Positions 1 through 8,423 of a stretch of DNA of 64,000 nucleotides are shown here, piece after piece. The position numbers and the translations under genes are program-made. Numbering within the stretch: the stretch's first letter is position 1; the number at the start of each line of letters is the position of its first letter. This DNA is from Kitasatospora sp. A2-31 (lineage in GTDB: Bacteria > Actinomycetota > Actinomycetes > Streptomycetales > Streptomycetaceae): assembly GCF_022288725.1 (NCBI RefSeq), contig NZ_JAKNTA010000002.1:594404-658403 (forward strand). Direction: 5' to 3'. The notes below the pieces were generated by a model that was not told the DNA's origin, ran no database searches, and saw nothing but the letters and a program-made list of their open reading frames with translations.

Positions 1-80
1 ACGCCCGGCCCGCCGACAGCGCGAGCACGCCCGCCTCCGGATGACCGGGCGCTCGGCCGGAGATGCCGCCCGGCGGCCGG

Positions 81-707
81 TCAGAGGCCGCGGGCGATGC
101 TCGCGAGGACGGTGTCGGTGGCCCCGCGGATCCCGGCGGGGGGCAGGTCGTGCAGGGGCCCGTCGGTGAGCAGGTGGGCGAGCCCGTGGACGGCTGACCA
201 TGCGGCGTACTCCGCGCCGGGTCGCCGCTCGGGCGGGAGGGCGCCGGCGTCGACGAGTTCGTCGAGTCGGGCGGAGAGGAGCAGGTACGGGTCGGAGCCG
301 GGCTCGGGACGGGTCGGGGGGTGGCGCTCGGGATCGGGGGCGGCGCCGCAGAAGGCGGTGCGGAACCAGCCGTGCTCGGTGAGGGCGAAGTCGACGTAGG
401 CGCGCCCGATCGCTTCCAGCCGGGCCCAGGCGCGGGCCTCGGCTCCGGCGTCGGGCTCGGCGGCGGTGGCCTCGGCCGTGCGTGCGAGCATGAGCCGGCC
501 GAGCTGCTCCATGCAGCGGGCGGCGACGGCGGCGAGCAGGTCCTCGTGGTTGGCGAAGTGCCGGTAGGCGGCGTTGTGGGAGACGCCCGCCTCGCGGCTC
601 GCGGCGCGCAGCACGACTGCATCCGGTCCGCCCGTCCGGGCGAGGGTGACGCCGGCGGTGACCAGGGCCTCGCGGAGGCTGCCGTGGTGGTATGTCCGTT
701 TCTCCAA
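81..707 (-). CDS. TetR/AcrR family transcriptional regulator
   Basis: A 208-residue TetR-type repressor. The N-terminal helix-turn-helix lies at about residues 29-56 (ASREAGVSHNAAYRHF), and the YHHGSL start is typical of the TetR subgroup with a WHG-type C-terminal ligand domain. It is divergent from an MFS exporter, separated by 107 bases that carry a perfect 11-base inverted repeat. I infer that it represses the exporter and itself and is released by a toxic ligand. The ligand cannot be read from sequence. The ATG at 707 is the only sensible start. Confidence 0.9.
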   Translation of the reverse strand: MEKRTYHHGSLREALVTAGVTLARTGGPDAVVLRAASREAGVSHNAAYRHFANHEDLLAAVAARCMEQLGRLMLARTAEATAAEPDAGAEARAWARLEAIGRAYVDFALTEHGWFRTAFCGAAPDPERHPPTRPEPGSDPYLLLSARLDELVDAGALPPERRPGAEYAAWSAVHGLAHLLTDGPLHDLPPAGIRGATDTVLASIARGL

Positions 708-732
708 GGTTCCACCGCATTTCCTGCCGTTG

Positions 733-793
733 TGTTGACAGTGTCCACTTCGGGTGGAAGCGTGTCAATCAGAGCATGTTCCCACTGTCAACA
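733..793. promoter_or_regulatory. Divergent promoter/operator between tetR-like gene and exporter
   Basis: TGTTGACAGTG at 733-743 is the exact reverse complement of CACTGTCAACA at 783-793. A TCCAC-TTCGG-GTGGA dyad at 744-758 and a further TGTCAA at 763-768 lie inside. The arrangement fits overlapping divergent promoters with TetR operators; the TTGACA at 735 may also serve as a -35 element. Function is inferred from position and symmetry. Confidence 0.6.
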
Positions 794-814
794 TGCCTGG
801 CGGATGGAGCCCTC

Positions 815-2455
815 ATGCCCGCCCTCACCCCTCGCCGGCGCCTTCTCGTCCTGGCCACGGTCTGCCTGGCGGCGTTCGCGATCAACCTGGACACGACGAT
901 CGTCAACGTCGCACTGCCCGACCTGAGCCGGCAGCTGGACGCCACCACCCGTGACCTGCAGTGGGTCGTCGACGGCTACAACCTGGCCTTCGCCGCGCTG
1001 GTGCTGACGGCGGGCTCGCTGGGCGACCGCTTCGGCCGCCGGCCGGCCCTGCTGCTGGGGCTCGCCGGTTTCGCCGCGACCAGCGCGCTGGGCGCCGCGG
1101 CCGGTTCGCCCGCCGCACTGGTGGCGGTGCGGTTCGTGATGGGAGCGTGTGCGGCGGCCATCTTCCCGACCACCCTGTCGGTGATCACCAACACCTTCCC
1201 CGACCGCCGCTCCCGCGCGAAGGCGGTGGGGGTGTGGGGCGCGGTCACCGGCCTCGGTGTCGCGGTGGGCCCGGTGGCCGGCGGCCTGCTGCTGGCCCAC
1301 TTCGGCTGGCCCTCGGTCTTCCTGGCCCTGGTGCCGGTGACCCTGGTCGCCCTGGTGGCGGCCTGGGCCTGGGTGCCCGAGTCCAGCAGCCCGGCCTCCG
1401 CACGCCTGGACCTCCCCGGACTGGTGACGTCCTCGGCAGCCGTCGGCGTCCTGGTCTACACGATCATCGAGGCACCCAGCCGCGGCTGGGGCGCCCCGGC
1501 GACCGTGGCCGGCTTCGCCGCCGCGGTCGCGCTCACCGTCGCGTTCGTCGTCATCGAGCGGGGCCGGGCCCATCCGATGATCGACGTGACGCTCTTCCGC
1601 ACCCCGGCCTTCTCGGCCGCCAGCAGCTCGGTCACCCTCGCCTTCTTCGCCCTCTTCGGCTTCATCTTCCTGGTGACCCAGTACTTCCAGTTCATCCGCG
1701 GCTACGGCACGCTCTCGACCGGCGTCCGCGTGCTGCCGGTCGCGCTGACCATCGCGCTCGGCTCGCTCGGCGGCGTCGCCCTGGCGACCAGGGTGGGCAC
1801 CCGCGCCGTCGTCACGGCCGGCCTCGCGCTGCTCGGTACCTCGTTCGCGTGGATCGCCGCCTCGTCGACCTTCGCCCCCTACCCGCAGGTCGTCGGACAG
1901 ATGGTGCTGCTGGGTCTCGGCCTCGGGCTCACCACCGCTCCGGCCACCGAGTCGATCCTGAGCGTGCTGCCGCCGGCCAAGGCCGGGGTCGGCTCGGCGG
2001 TCAACGACGCCACCCGTGAGGCCGGCGGCACGCTCGGCGTCGCGGTGCTCGGGTCCGTCTTCACCTCCCTCTACGCGAGCCGCCTCGCCGACGGTCCCTT
2101 CGCCGGCCTGCCGTCCCGGACGGCCGACGCGGCGCGGAGCTCGGTGGCCTCCGCGCTGGGCACGGCCGCCTCCCTCGGGCGCGAGGACCTGCTGACCGCC
2201 GTCCGGACCTCCTTCATGGACGCCTTCCACCTCGCCTGCCTGGTCGGCGCGGGTGTCTGCCTCATCGGTGCGGTCGTCGCCCGCCTGGCGCTGCCCGGCC
2301 GAGCCCCGGCCCTCACCCCGGCGGTCGTCCCGGCCCGTCCGGCGGCGCCGGGGCCGGTTCCGACGGCGCCGGTGGCCGCCGTCGCGTCCCGCAGCCTGCC
2401 GACCCGCCCCGCACCGGACGCCGGACCCGGCCCGGGCCGCGGGCCCGCGCCCTGA
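815..2455 (+). CDS. MFS drug exporter, DHA2 family
   Basis: A 546-residue, multi-helix drug:H+ antiporter of the 14-helix DHA2 type. Visible signatures are LDTTIVNVALP (residues 25-35) and the motif A-like loop GSLGDRFGRR (67-76). The C-terminal 50 or so residues are an Ala/Pro-rich cytoplasmic tail. The frame is open from 692, but ATG 815 begins just before the first hydrophobic helix and follows a GGATGGAG-like ribosome site, so I use it. An upstream start would read through the operator region. Probably controlled by the divergent TetR protein. Confidence 0.9.
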   Translation: MPALTPRRRLLVLATVCLAAFAINLDTTIVNVALPDLSRQLDATTRDLQWVVDGYNLAFAALVLTAGSLGDRFGRRPALLLGLAGFAATSALGAAAGSPAALVAVRFVMGACAAAIFPTTLSVITNTFPDRRSRAKAVGVWGAVTGLGVAVGPVAGGLLLAHFGWPSVFLALVPVTLVALVAAWAWVPESSSPASARLDLPGLVTSSAAVGVLVYTIIEAPSRGWGAPATVAGFAAAVALTVAFVVIERGRAHPMIDVTLFRTPAFSAASSSVTLAFFALFGFIFLVTQYFQFIRGYGTLSTGVRVLPVALTIALGSLGGVALATRVGTRAVVTAGLALLGTSFAWIAASSTFAPYPQVVGQMVLLGLGLGLTTAPATESILSVLPPAKAGVGSAVNDATREAGGTLGVAVLGSVFTSLYASRLADGPFAGLPSRTADAARSSVASALGTAASLGREDLLTAVRTSFMDAFHLACLVGAGVCLIGAVVARLALPGRAPALTPAVVPARPAAPGPVPTAPVAAVASRSLPTRPAPDAGPGPGRGPAP

Positions 2456-2491
2456 GGCCGCGAGGAACCTCCGGGCCTCTGGACGCGCGAA

Positions 2492-2524
2492 CCCGCCCGC
2501 CGGCCGTGTCGGCCGGCGGGCGGG
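2492..2524. terminator. Bidirectional terminator hairpin
   Basis: A 14-base-pair perfect GC stem (2492-2505 pairing with 2511-2524) with a 5-base loop, between the convergent ends of the exporter and the CsbD-like gene. There is no U-tract, as is usual in Streptomyces. Confidence 0.75.
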
Positions 2525-2534
2525 GGTGAGCGGG

Positions 2535-2708
2535 TCAGTGCTTGGTCGCGTCCTTGACCTTCTCGCCGGCCTGCTTCAGATCGCTCTTGATCTGCTTGCC
2601 CTTGCCGGCCGCGGTCACGAGCGGGTCGCCGACGGCCCGGCCGGTGGTCTCCTGGGCCTTGCCCTTGGCCCGCTCACCCATGTTGCGCATCTTCTTGCCG
2701 GTGCTCAC
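2535..2708 (-). CDS. CsbD-like stress protein
   Basis: A 57-residue hydrophilic, Lys- and Gly-rich protein with the CsbD layout (MRNMGERAKGKAQETTGR near the N-terminus, then KGKQIKSDLKQAGEKVKD). CsbD is a small general-stress protein of the SigB regulon in Bacillus; its biochemical role is not established. The start is GTG 2708, preceded by GGAG (gaggagtctgca). The frame is open further upstream, but that part lacks CsbD character. It lies 82 bases beyond the gas vesicle operon on the same strand and could be read through from it. Confidence 0.85.
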   Translation of the reverse strand: MSTGKKMRNMGERAKGKAQETTGRAVGDPLVTAAGKGKQIKSDLKQAGEKVKDATKH

Positions 2709-2790
2709 TGCAGACTCCTCCCGGTCCGATCGGAACTGCTTCCTTCCGTCTGGGCGTCTGCCCCGGTCCGAGCGATCCACACGTCCCGGC

Positions 2791-3135
2791 TCAGCCCGGT
2801 TCCTCCGGCGCCAGCAGCGGGCCCAGGGGACCCAGATCGAGGTTGAGGTCACCGGGCTCCAGGCCGAAGTGGTCACGAAGCTCGGCCATCCGCTCCTCCA
2901 GCGCCATCAGGGTGAGCCCGATCGCCTCGACCTGCTCCTCGTCGAGCCCGCCCTCCTCCACCCGGCGGATCGCCTGCCGCTCCATCAGCTCACGGAGCAG
3001 CTCGACGACGGTGAGCACCAGGCAGGCGAGGTCCCGGCCGACGCCTTCGGGATCGACCGCCACCCGGCGGGCCACCGAACGGTCGCCTGGGGTGGTCGAC
3101 GGCTCGCGGCCCCGGCGGCGCGGCGCGGTCACCAC
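2791..3135 (-). CDS. gvpK: Gas vesicle protein GvpK
   Basis: A 114-residue GvpK. The recognisable core is the helical block from VDPEGVGRDLACLVLTVVEL through RQAIRRVEEGGLDEEQVEAIG, followed by MALEERM and a DLNLDLGPLGPLL end. GvpK is an accessory protein of gas vesicle assembly. It is the last gene of the gvp operon; its GTG start (3135, or GTG 3132) overlaps the end of gvpS, implying translational coupling. Confidence 0.93.
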   Translation of the reverse strand: MVTAPRRRGREPSTTPGDRSVARRVAVDPEGVGRDLACLVLTVVELLRELMERQAIRRVEEGGLDEEQVEAIGLTLMALEERMAELRDHFGLEPGDLNLDLGPLGPLLAPEEPG

Positions 3136-3350
3136 GGCTCCCGGTCCGGCTCCGCGGGGCGGGCGGCCGCCCGGACGGAGGAGATCAGGGCGCGCAGGCT
3201 GATCCGCACCAGGTCGACATCGGCGATCGAGAGGGTGATCTCACCGGCGATCACCACGCCGCCGGCCAGGACGCGGTCGAGCAGGTCGACCAGGGCGACG
3301 TTCTCGTTGCGCACCACAGACCCGCCGGCCGGGGGCGGCGGCGGGATCAC
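3129..3350 (-). CDS. gvpS: Gas vesicle protein GvpS (GvpA/J family)
   Basis: A 73-residue member of the GvpA/J fold family. The conserved core reads VALVDLLDRVLAGGVVIAGE, followed by ITLSIADVDLVRISLRAL. Its position between gvpL and gvpK matches gvpS in Streptomyces clusters. The GTG start at 3350 shares a GTGA overlap with the stop of gvpL. The frame is open far upstream, but that part is the shadow of gvpL. It is probably a minor or accessory shell protein; the name rests on gene order and similarity of the core. Confidence 0.88.
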   Translation of the reverse strand: MIPPPPPAGGSVVRNENVALVDLLDRVLAGGVVIAGEITLSIADVDLVRISLRALISSVRAAARPAEPDREPW

Positions 3351-4138
3351 GGCCGGCTCCAGGCCCCGGGCGGGCCGGCGAAGGAGTACGGCGGCCACGG
3401 GCCGCTGAGCTCCAGGCGGAGTCCGGGGAAGCGCTCGGCACAGTCCTCGAGTGCGGCCTCGAACGCGGCCTGCCGTTCCCGGTCGACGAGATAGGCGCCG
3501 TTGAGCAGCGCCGGTCCGCGTCCGGCGGACGCCTCCGCGGGCTGCGGCGGGTGGGAGACCGCCCCGTCCGCGGACGCGGCCAGCACGCGGTGCACGACCT
3601 CGGCGTCCTCGTACCCGCGCTGCAGCTCCGCCTCCCGCGTGCGCCGCCGGTCGCGGCGTCGCAGGAGGTAGGCGGTTCCGGGGCGCTCCTGGTCCGCGCC
3701 GCCGACCGCGGGCTCCTCCGGGGCCTCTGTGGTCCCGAGGTGGGCCTTGACCCCCCACTCGGCGCGGCCGGCGATCCGCCGCAGGGCGCCGAGCAGCTCG
3801 TCCCGGTGCTCGCGCAGCACCGCGGCGGTGCGCCGGTCGTCCCGGTGGAGGGTGGCGAAGCGCGCGGGCAGGGCCGGCGACGTGCTGCTCAGCACCTCGA
3901 CGACGTGGTGGTGGCGCAGGACGGCCGATTCGAGCCAGGAGGCGTCGCCCAGGCGCGCCCGGAGGGGCTCCTCGTCGAAATCCGCGCGGGGGACGGCCCC
4001 GACGACCGCGGCGAGGCCGGGAACGGTGACGGTGTGCGGCGGCTCGCCCGCGACGCCGGTGAGGCCGGTCGGCACGGCGACGTCACCGGGAGCCACCGCG
4101 TACAGCCAGGTGGCGTCGGTGCTGGGGGTCGGGATCAT
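3347..4138 (-). CDS. gvpL: Gas vesicle protein GvpL/GvpF family
   Basis: A 263-residue GvpL/F-family protein. It starts with the typical WLYAVAP segment and contains the LPARFATLHRDD block, a central charged helical region and a C-terminal LELSGPWPPYSFA motif, all characteristic of GvpF/GvpL. These proteins are needed for nucleation and assembly of the vesicle. The ATG (4138) overlaps the gvpJ stop as ATGA, and its own stop overlaps gvpS as GTGA. It is one of two GvpL/F paralogues here; it follows gvpJ, so I call it gvpL. Confidence 0.93.
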   Translation of the reverse strand: MIPTPSTDATWLYAVAPGDVAVPTGLTGVAGEPPHTVTVPGLAAVVGAVPRADFDEEPLRARLGDASWLESAVLRHHHVVEVLSSTSPALPARFATLHRDDRRTAAVLREHRDELLGALRRIAGRAEWGVKAHLGTTEAPEEPAVGGADQERPGTAYLLRRRDRRRTREAELQRGYEDAEVVHRVLAASADGAVSHPPQPAEASAGRGPALLNGAYLVDRERQAAFEAALEDCAERFPGLRLELSGPWPPYSFAGPPGAWSRP

Positions 4139-4629
4139 GGCGGGTCGGCTTTCCGGGTGCGTTCCTCCGCAGGTCTCGCGGATGTGCCACGGCTTCGCCG
4201 CGGAGCGTCCGAAGCCGCTCGACGGGGCGCCTTCGTGCGTTCCCGGCGCTCTTCCGCCGGGCGCTCCTCGGCCGGAACGTCGCCGTCCGGGCCGTCGTCG
4301 GCCGGCCGGTCGTCGAGCGCCTGGAGTTCGCCGATCCGGCGGCGCAGCCGGCGGTTCTCGGCGGCCAGGTCCCGGTCCCCGGAGGAGAGGCTCGGGTCGT
4401 GTTCCCACCAGTCGATGCCCATCTCCCGGGCCCGGTCCACCGACGCCACCAGCAGGCGGATCCGGATGGTGAGCAGTTCGATGTCCAGCAGGTCCACCCG
4501 GATGTCCCCGGCGATCACGATGCCCTTGTCCAGGACGCGCTCCAGCAGATCGGCGAGGTTCGCCGGCTGCGGGGCGGCGGGGGCACGGCGTGCGGGCGGG
4601 TACGGCCCGCCCCACGAGGGCTCGGTCAT
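4135..4629 (-). CDS. gvpJ: Gas vesicle protein GvpJ (GvpA family, extended tail)
   Basis: A 164-residue protein with a GvpA/J core at about residues 22-75 (NLADLLERVLDKGIVIAGDI, then VDLLDIELLTIRIRLLVASV) followed by a long charged tail of about 90 residues rich in Arg, Glu and Pro. The tail contains a possible coiled coil (DRDLAAENRRLRRRIGELQAL), typical of GvpJ-type accessory proteins and absent from the main shell protein. ATG 4629. The 70-base gap to gvpF holds no gene, so gvpG, which usually sits near here, is absent. Confidence 0.9.
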   Translation of the reverse strand: MTEPSWGGPYPPARRAPAAPQPANLADLLERVLDKGIVIAGDIRVDLLDIELLTIRIRLLVASVDRAREMGIDWWEHDPSLSSGDRDLAAENRRLRRRIGELQALDDRPADDGPDGDVPAEERPAEERRERTKAPRRAASDAPRRSRGTSARPAEERTRKADPP

Positions 4630-4699
4630 GACGGCTCCCTGGGAATGTGAGTCGGTCCGGGGGCGCGGGGTGCGGCGAAGCGCGACGGAGCTCGACCGG

Positions 4700-5488
4700 T
4701 CAGCATCCTTCCGCCTCCGCGACCAGGGCTGCTGCGAACTCGTACGGCGCGAGCGGGCCCAGCAGCCGCAGGGACACCCGATCCGACCAGGACCGGGCCA
4801 ACGCCTCGGCGGTCGACTCGAAGTCGGCCCAGTCGTCCGGGTGGACCAGGAAGGAGGCGCTGAACCCCGGGTCGGCCGACCCGTCGGGCGCCGTGGCGAC
4901 CGCGGTGGCCAGCGGGCCGAGCCGGTCGACGAGGCCGTCGCGGTCGGTACCGCTGCGCGCGGCGACCGCATCGGCGACCAGCTCGCCCAGACGGACGCGC
5001 TGGACGTGGCCGGGATCCTCCGACGCGGCCAGGCTCTGCGCGCGCAACCGGGCGATGTCCTCCCGGCCGCCGACGATCTCCCGGAGCAGGCGGTCCTCGT
5101 GGTAGCTCGCGCGGAGCGTGTACTGGGCACGACCGTCCAAGGCGCTGAGGGCCCTGCGGAAGATCGGCTCCTGCGGACGGAGCAGGGCTCGGACGACCTG
5201 TTCGGCGGTGTCCGCCACCGTGCCGAACCGCAACGGCAGGACTCCGGCGCCGGCGGCGGTGAAGCCGTTCAGCAACGCGACGTGGGCCCGCAGGTCGGCG
5301 GCCGTACCCAAGGGCCGGTCTTCCGGCACCGGGCTGACCGGCGCGGCGACCCGGCCGTGGCGCACCAGCGTGACCCGCCCGGGAGGATCACCGACGCCGG
5401 TCGCTCCGGTCGGTTCGGCGGCGTCGGCCGGGACCACGCCGTAGACGTAGCAGACCGGGCCGGCCCGCACCGAGGGTGTGGTGTTCAC
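4700..5488 (-). CDS. gvpF: Gas vesicle protein GvpF (GvpL/F family)
   Basis: A 262-residue Gvp[11 protein letters not shown] opens the N-terminal domain, [10 protein letters not shown] is the conserved central motif, and [14 protein letters not shown] closes the protein. The GTG start (5488) overlaps the stop of gvpA as GTGA, so the shell protein and GvpF are translationally coupled. GvpF interacts with GvpA in other organisms and is required for assembly. It shares only family-level similarity with the gvpL product. Confidence 0.93.
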   Translation of the reverse strand: MNTTPSVRAGPVCYVYGVVPADAAEPTGATGVGDPPGRVTLVRHGRVAAPVSPVPEDRPLGTAADLRAHVALLNGFTAAGAGVLPLRFGTVADTAEQVVRALLRPQEPIFRRALSALDGRAQYTLRASYHEDRLLREIVGGREDIARLRAQSLAASEDPGHVQRVRLGELVADAVAARSGTDRDGLVDRLGPLATAVATAPDGSADPGFSASFLVHPDDWADFESTAEALARSWSDRVSLRLLGPLAPYEFAAALVAEAEGC

Positions 5489-5925
5489 TGGTCCTGCTCC
5501 CTCCGCTCGGTCGTGCTCCGTGGCGGCCTGCGCCCGGCTCGCTCCTGCGGTTCCCGCACCGCCTCGTCGCGGCTGCGGCCGCGGCCCGGACCGACCGTCG
5601 CCTTCACCGCTCCGAGTGCACGGCGGCCCTCGGGGCGGACACCTGCGTCGGTCGTGCCGTCCGTAGCCGGCGGCCCGGCCGCTCCCGTGCCGCCGTCCTG
5701 GGTGAGGTCCAGCCGGTTGACGGCCTCGGCGAAGCGCAGGTAGGTGTCCACGCTCGCGACGACGATGCGGGCGTCGACGGTGAGCAGTTCGAGGCCGAGC
5801 AGGGAGACCCGGACGAAGACGTCGATGACGAGGCCCCTGTCCAGGATCACGTCGATCACGTCGACCAGGCCTCCCGAGGACGGCCGGTCCGGCGGGAGGC
5901 CGGTGGGGCGGGGTGCGACGGTCAT
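5485..5925 (-). CDS. gvpA: Gas vesicle shell protein GvpA (Streptomyces type)
   Basis: A 146-residue protein with a clear GvpA core: [40 protein letters not shown], then [15 protein letters not shown]. The core is followed by a roughly 85-residue charged tail that short cyanobacterial GvpA lacks but Streptomyces GvpA has. GvpA polymerises into the ribbed gas vesicle wall. I chose ATG 5925 (an AGGTGG lies 8 bases upstream); GTG 5934 in frame is the alternative. The gene follows gvpZ by about 19 bases. Confidence 0.88.
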   Translation of the reverse strand: MTVAPRPTGLPPDRPSSGGLVDVIDVILDRGLVIDVFVRVSLLGLELLTVDARIVVASVDTYLRFAEAVNRLDLTQDGGTGAAGPPATDGTTDAGVRPEGRRALGAVKATVGPGRGRSRDEAVREPQERAGRRPPRSTTERREQDQ

Positions 5926-5943
5926 CACGACCACCTGGTCCGG

Positions 5944-7215
5944 CTACCTGCTCCGTGCGAGTTGCCGGCGGCGGCGGGCGGGCCGCTCGTCGGCCTCGTC
6001 CGATTCGTCCGCGTCCTGGTCGTCGGGCTCTTCGTCCTCCTCGGGCTCTTCGTCCTCTTCGTCCTCTTCATCCGCATAGTCCTCGTCGTCGTACTCCGGC
6101 TCCTCCTCGTCGGCCTCGTCCTCGTCGTACTCGTCCTCCGCGCGGTCCTCGTCGTCCTCGTCCTCGTCCTGCGCGCGGTCCTCGTCGTCGTCGTCTTCTT
6201 CTTCGTCCTCGTCCTGCGCGCGGTCCTCGTCCGCGTCCGCGTTCTCCTCGTCGTAGCCGGCGTCCTGCTGCTCGTCGTCGTAGCCCTCTTCGTCCGCTTC
6301 GTCCCCGGCCTCGCGGTCTTGGTCCTGGCCCTCCTCGGACTCCGACGACTCTTCGTCGCGCTCCTCTTCCTCCTTCATGGCGTCCTCGTGCGACTTCACG
6401 ACGTCGCCGTCGCGGATCTCGCCGCGCCAGCCCTCCACACCGTCCTGATCGAGGATCGTGCGGGTCATCACGTGCCGCCGGAAGTGCTTGAGTTCCAGCC
6501 GCGTCCGGCGGCCCTGGGCACGCCACAGGTTGCCGGTCCGCTCGAACAGGCCCTGCGGGTGGTACTCCAGGCACACGAGGATCTTGGTGAGGTTGGGGGC
6601 CAGCTCGTGGAAGGTGACCGAGCCGTCGACGTGACCCTTGGCGCCCTTGGAACGCCAGACGATCAACTCGTCCGGGACCTGCTCGATGATGGTCGACTCC
6701 CAGGTGCGGTGCGACAGGAAGATGCCGGCCTTCCAGGAGATCTTCTGGTCGGACTCCTGCTCCACCTTCTCCAGCCGCTTCGTGAACTTGGGGAAGTCCT
6801 GGAACTGCGTCCACTGGTTGTAGGCGACCCGGACGGGGACGCCGACCTCGATCTCCTCCACGATGTTGGTGACCTTGAGCTTCCCGCCCTTGCCGCCACC
6901 CTTGCCGCCACCCTTGCCACCGCCGCCGGTGAGGCTGTTGCCGATCAGGTGGCGGGCGCCGGCGAGTCCGGCGCCGAGCATCGTCCGCATCGGCGTCCCC
7001 CCGCCGTTCCCGCCTCCGAGGAGACCGGATCCGCCGTTCTCGACGTAGTCGAGCAGCCGGTCGGTGAGGTCGCCGACCTTGTCGGTGGCGACGGCCATGG
7101 CCCGCTCGCCCGCGGCAACGGCGAGTTCGCGGGTCTGGTCCAGCAGTTGTTCGGTGGGGAGCTGTTCCAGGACATTCACCAGCGCGTTGCCGCGGCCTTC
7201 GTCCTGCTTGGCCAT
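5944..7215 (-). CDS. gvpZ: Gas vesicle-associated GvpZ: SRPBCC domain with long acidic tail
   Basis: A 423-residue protein. An N-terminal helical segment and a Gly/Lys-rich linker (GGGGKGGGKGGGKGG) lead to an SRPBCC (polyketide cyclase/START-like) domain at about residues 110-250 (VRVAYNQWTQFQDFPKF to SHRTWESTIIEQVPDE). The last 150 or so residues are almost entirely Asp/Glu, ending in a basic RPARRRRQLARSR. This is the GvpZ layout of Streptomyces clusters; its role is unknown. ATG 7215 has a strong GGAGGTGAGG site. The acidic tract creates GAC/GAG repeats in the DNA. Confidence 0.85.
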   Translation of the reverse strand: MAKQDEGRGNALVNVLEQLPTEQLLDQTRELAVAAGERAMAVATDKVGDLTDRLLDYVENGGSGLLGGGNGGGTPMRTMLGAGLAGARHLIGNSLTGGGGKGGGKGGGKGGKLKVTNIVEEIEVGVPVRVAYNQWTQFQDFPKFTKRLEKVEQESDQKISWKAGIFLSHRTWESTIIEQVPDELIVWRSKGAKGHVDGSVTFHELAPNLTKILVCLEYHPQGLFERTGNLWRAQGRRTRLELKHFRRHVMTRTILDQDGVEGWRGEIRDGDVVKSHEDAMKEEEERDEESSESEEGQDQDREAGDEADEEGYDDEQQDAGYDEENADADEDRAQDEDEEEDDDDEDRAQDEDEDDEDRAEDEYDEDEADEEEPEYDDEDYADEEDEEDEEPEEDEEPDDQDADESDEADERPARRRRQLARSR

Positions 7216-7220
7216 CGTCC

Positions 7221-8048
7221 TCACCTCCGTCCGCGTGTGGTGCCACGCGCTGTCGTCTTCTTCGCCGTACCGGCGGCGGTCTTCCGTGCGGACGACGCGG
7301 AGGAGGCGGTCTTCCGTGCGGACGACGCGGAGGAGGCGGCCTTCCGGGCCGGGGCCTTGGCAGCCGCGGTCTTGCGAGCCGGGGTGGCCGCCTTACGGGC
7401 GGGAGCCTTGGTCGTGCGCTTGGCGGCGCCGGCCTTGGTGGAGGCGGCGCTCTTCGCGGGCGTGGCCTTCTTGTCGGCGCCCGCCCGGGCGGACCTGGTG
7501 CCCGTCGACTTGGGCTTGGCCGCCCTGCTGGAGGAGGACGACCGCGTTCGCTTCTTCGGCGTCTCCTGCGCTTCCTCCTCGGGCTCCTCCTCGGGCTCCT
7601 CCTCGGGCTCCTCGTCCGGCTCGTCGCGTTCCTCGTCGCGTTCCTCGTCAGGCTCTTCCTCGGGCTCCTCTTCGGACCTCTCCTCGGGCTCCTCGTCGAC
7701 CTCGTCCTCGGGCTCCTCGGGCTCTTCGGGCTCTTCGCCGCGGCGCTGGGTGCCCGCGCGCAGGTCCTTCGTGCGCTGCTTCAACCGGTCGGTCAGCGCG
7801 CCCACCTGATGGCTCGCGGCGGTGACGGCGGCCTTCTTGCCCGCCTCGGCGAGCTCCCCCTGGACGCTCCCGGCCAGCTCACGGAGCTGTGGGGAGGACT
7901 CGACGAGCTGGCCGAGGAGGACCCCCGGATTGGTGCTGAGTCGTTTGCCTGCGGCCAGTCCGGCCAGGGCCAGTGCCCAACGGGCCTTGTGCAAGCGCCC
8001 GAGGAGGTAGCCCCCGCCGACGGCTGCGGCGAGTTTGGCGTTGTTCAT
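7221..8048 (-). CDS. gvpY: Gas vesicle-associated GvpY: membrane N-terminus, histone H1-like tail
   Basis: A 275-residue protein, first gene of the gvp operon. The N-terminus is hydrophobic and Ala/Gly-rich (LAAAVGGGYLLGRL, WALALAGLAAGKRL). A helical segment follows, then an acidic stretch rich in EEPE repeats, then a very basic C-terminus of KxxA/ARK repeats like histone H1 or HBHA tails. It matches GvpY by position next to gvpZ. Start ATG 8048, preceded by GGTGAAG; GTG 8057 is an alternative. A 30-base unit at 7281-7340 is tandemly duplicated within the tail. Confidence 0.82.
   Translation of the reverse strand: MNNAKLAAAVGGGYLLGRLHKARWALALAGLAAGKRLSTNPGVLLGQLVESSPQLRELAGSVQGELAEAGKKAAVTAASHQVGALTDRLKQRTKDLRAGTQRRGEEPEEPEEPEDEVDEEPEERSEEEPEEEPDEERDEERDEPDEEPEEEPEEEPEEEAQETPKKRTRSSSSSRAAKPKSTGTRSARAGADKKATPAKSAASTKAGAAKRTTKAPARKAATPARKTAAAKAPARKAASSASSARKTASSASSARKTAAGTAKKTTARGTTRGRR
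7281..7340. repeat. 30-base tandem duplication inside gvpY
   Basis: Two consecutive copies of a 30-base unit, 7281-7310 and 7311-7340, identical except for the last base. They encode a repeated ARKTASSASS-type decapeptide in the basic tail of GvpY. This suggests the tail changes length by slippage or unequal recombination. Confidence 0.85.
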
Positions 8049-8110
8049 GGTCTTCACCCGTGGGTCGTCCCGGCCCTCCATTGCGGCGGGCCCCTGTGTG
8101 GCCATGCCGC

Positions 8111-8135
8111 CTACCCGACCGTGCTCGCAGCAAAC
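8111..8135 (-). promoter_or_regulatory. SigB-type promoter of the gvp operon
   Basis: On the minus strand: GTTT, 15 bases, GGGTAG (GTTT at 8132-8135, GGGTAG at 8111-8116). This matches the GNNT-N14-16-GGGTAY form described for SigB-family promoters in Streptomyces. It sits about 63 bases ahead of the gvpY start in the 375-base intergenic region (8049-8423), the rest of which holds the BrkB-gene leader and no other gene I can support. Confidence 0.75.
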
Positions 8136-8423
8136 GACGCCGCGTGGCGAAGGACGGGAGAGGAGGAAGGGCGGGAACGGCCACCGCTCCCGGGTGTACC
8201 GGACCGGCGCCGCAGCGTGAGAACCGGCAGCTCCCACACGAGGTTTGAACGCCTGCCGTCCGGTCACACGCACGGCTGCCCGTCCCCGTGGCGAGCCCGA
8301 CAAGGAAGAGGGAGGACGGGTCCGGGCGTTCGACCACCGCCCGGACTCCCCGCGGGCGGCGCCCGCAGGCGACCGGTCGTCACCGACCCCGCCGCCGGCC
8401 CCGTCCGTCCCCCGGAGGCCCGG

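Noticed and set aside
788..2230. A long minus-strand frame over the first exporter
   Set aside because: Gly/Arg/His/Gln-rich shadow of the exporter gene with no family match and no ribosome site.
5476..7809. A 777-codon plus-strand frame rich in Leu/Val that looks like a membrane protein
   Set aside because: It is antisense to gvpZ and gvpY. The Leu/Val runs come from the reverse complement of the Asp/Glu and Lys codon tracts.
8246..8275. GTTT-N15-GGTCAC ahead of the BrkB-type gene
   Set aside because: Two mismatches from GGGTAC and about 150 bases from the start codon. Too weak to list as a promoter.
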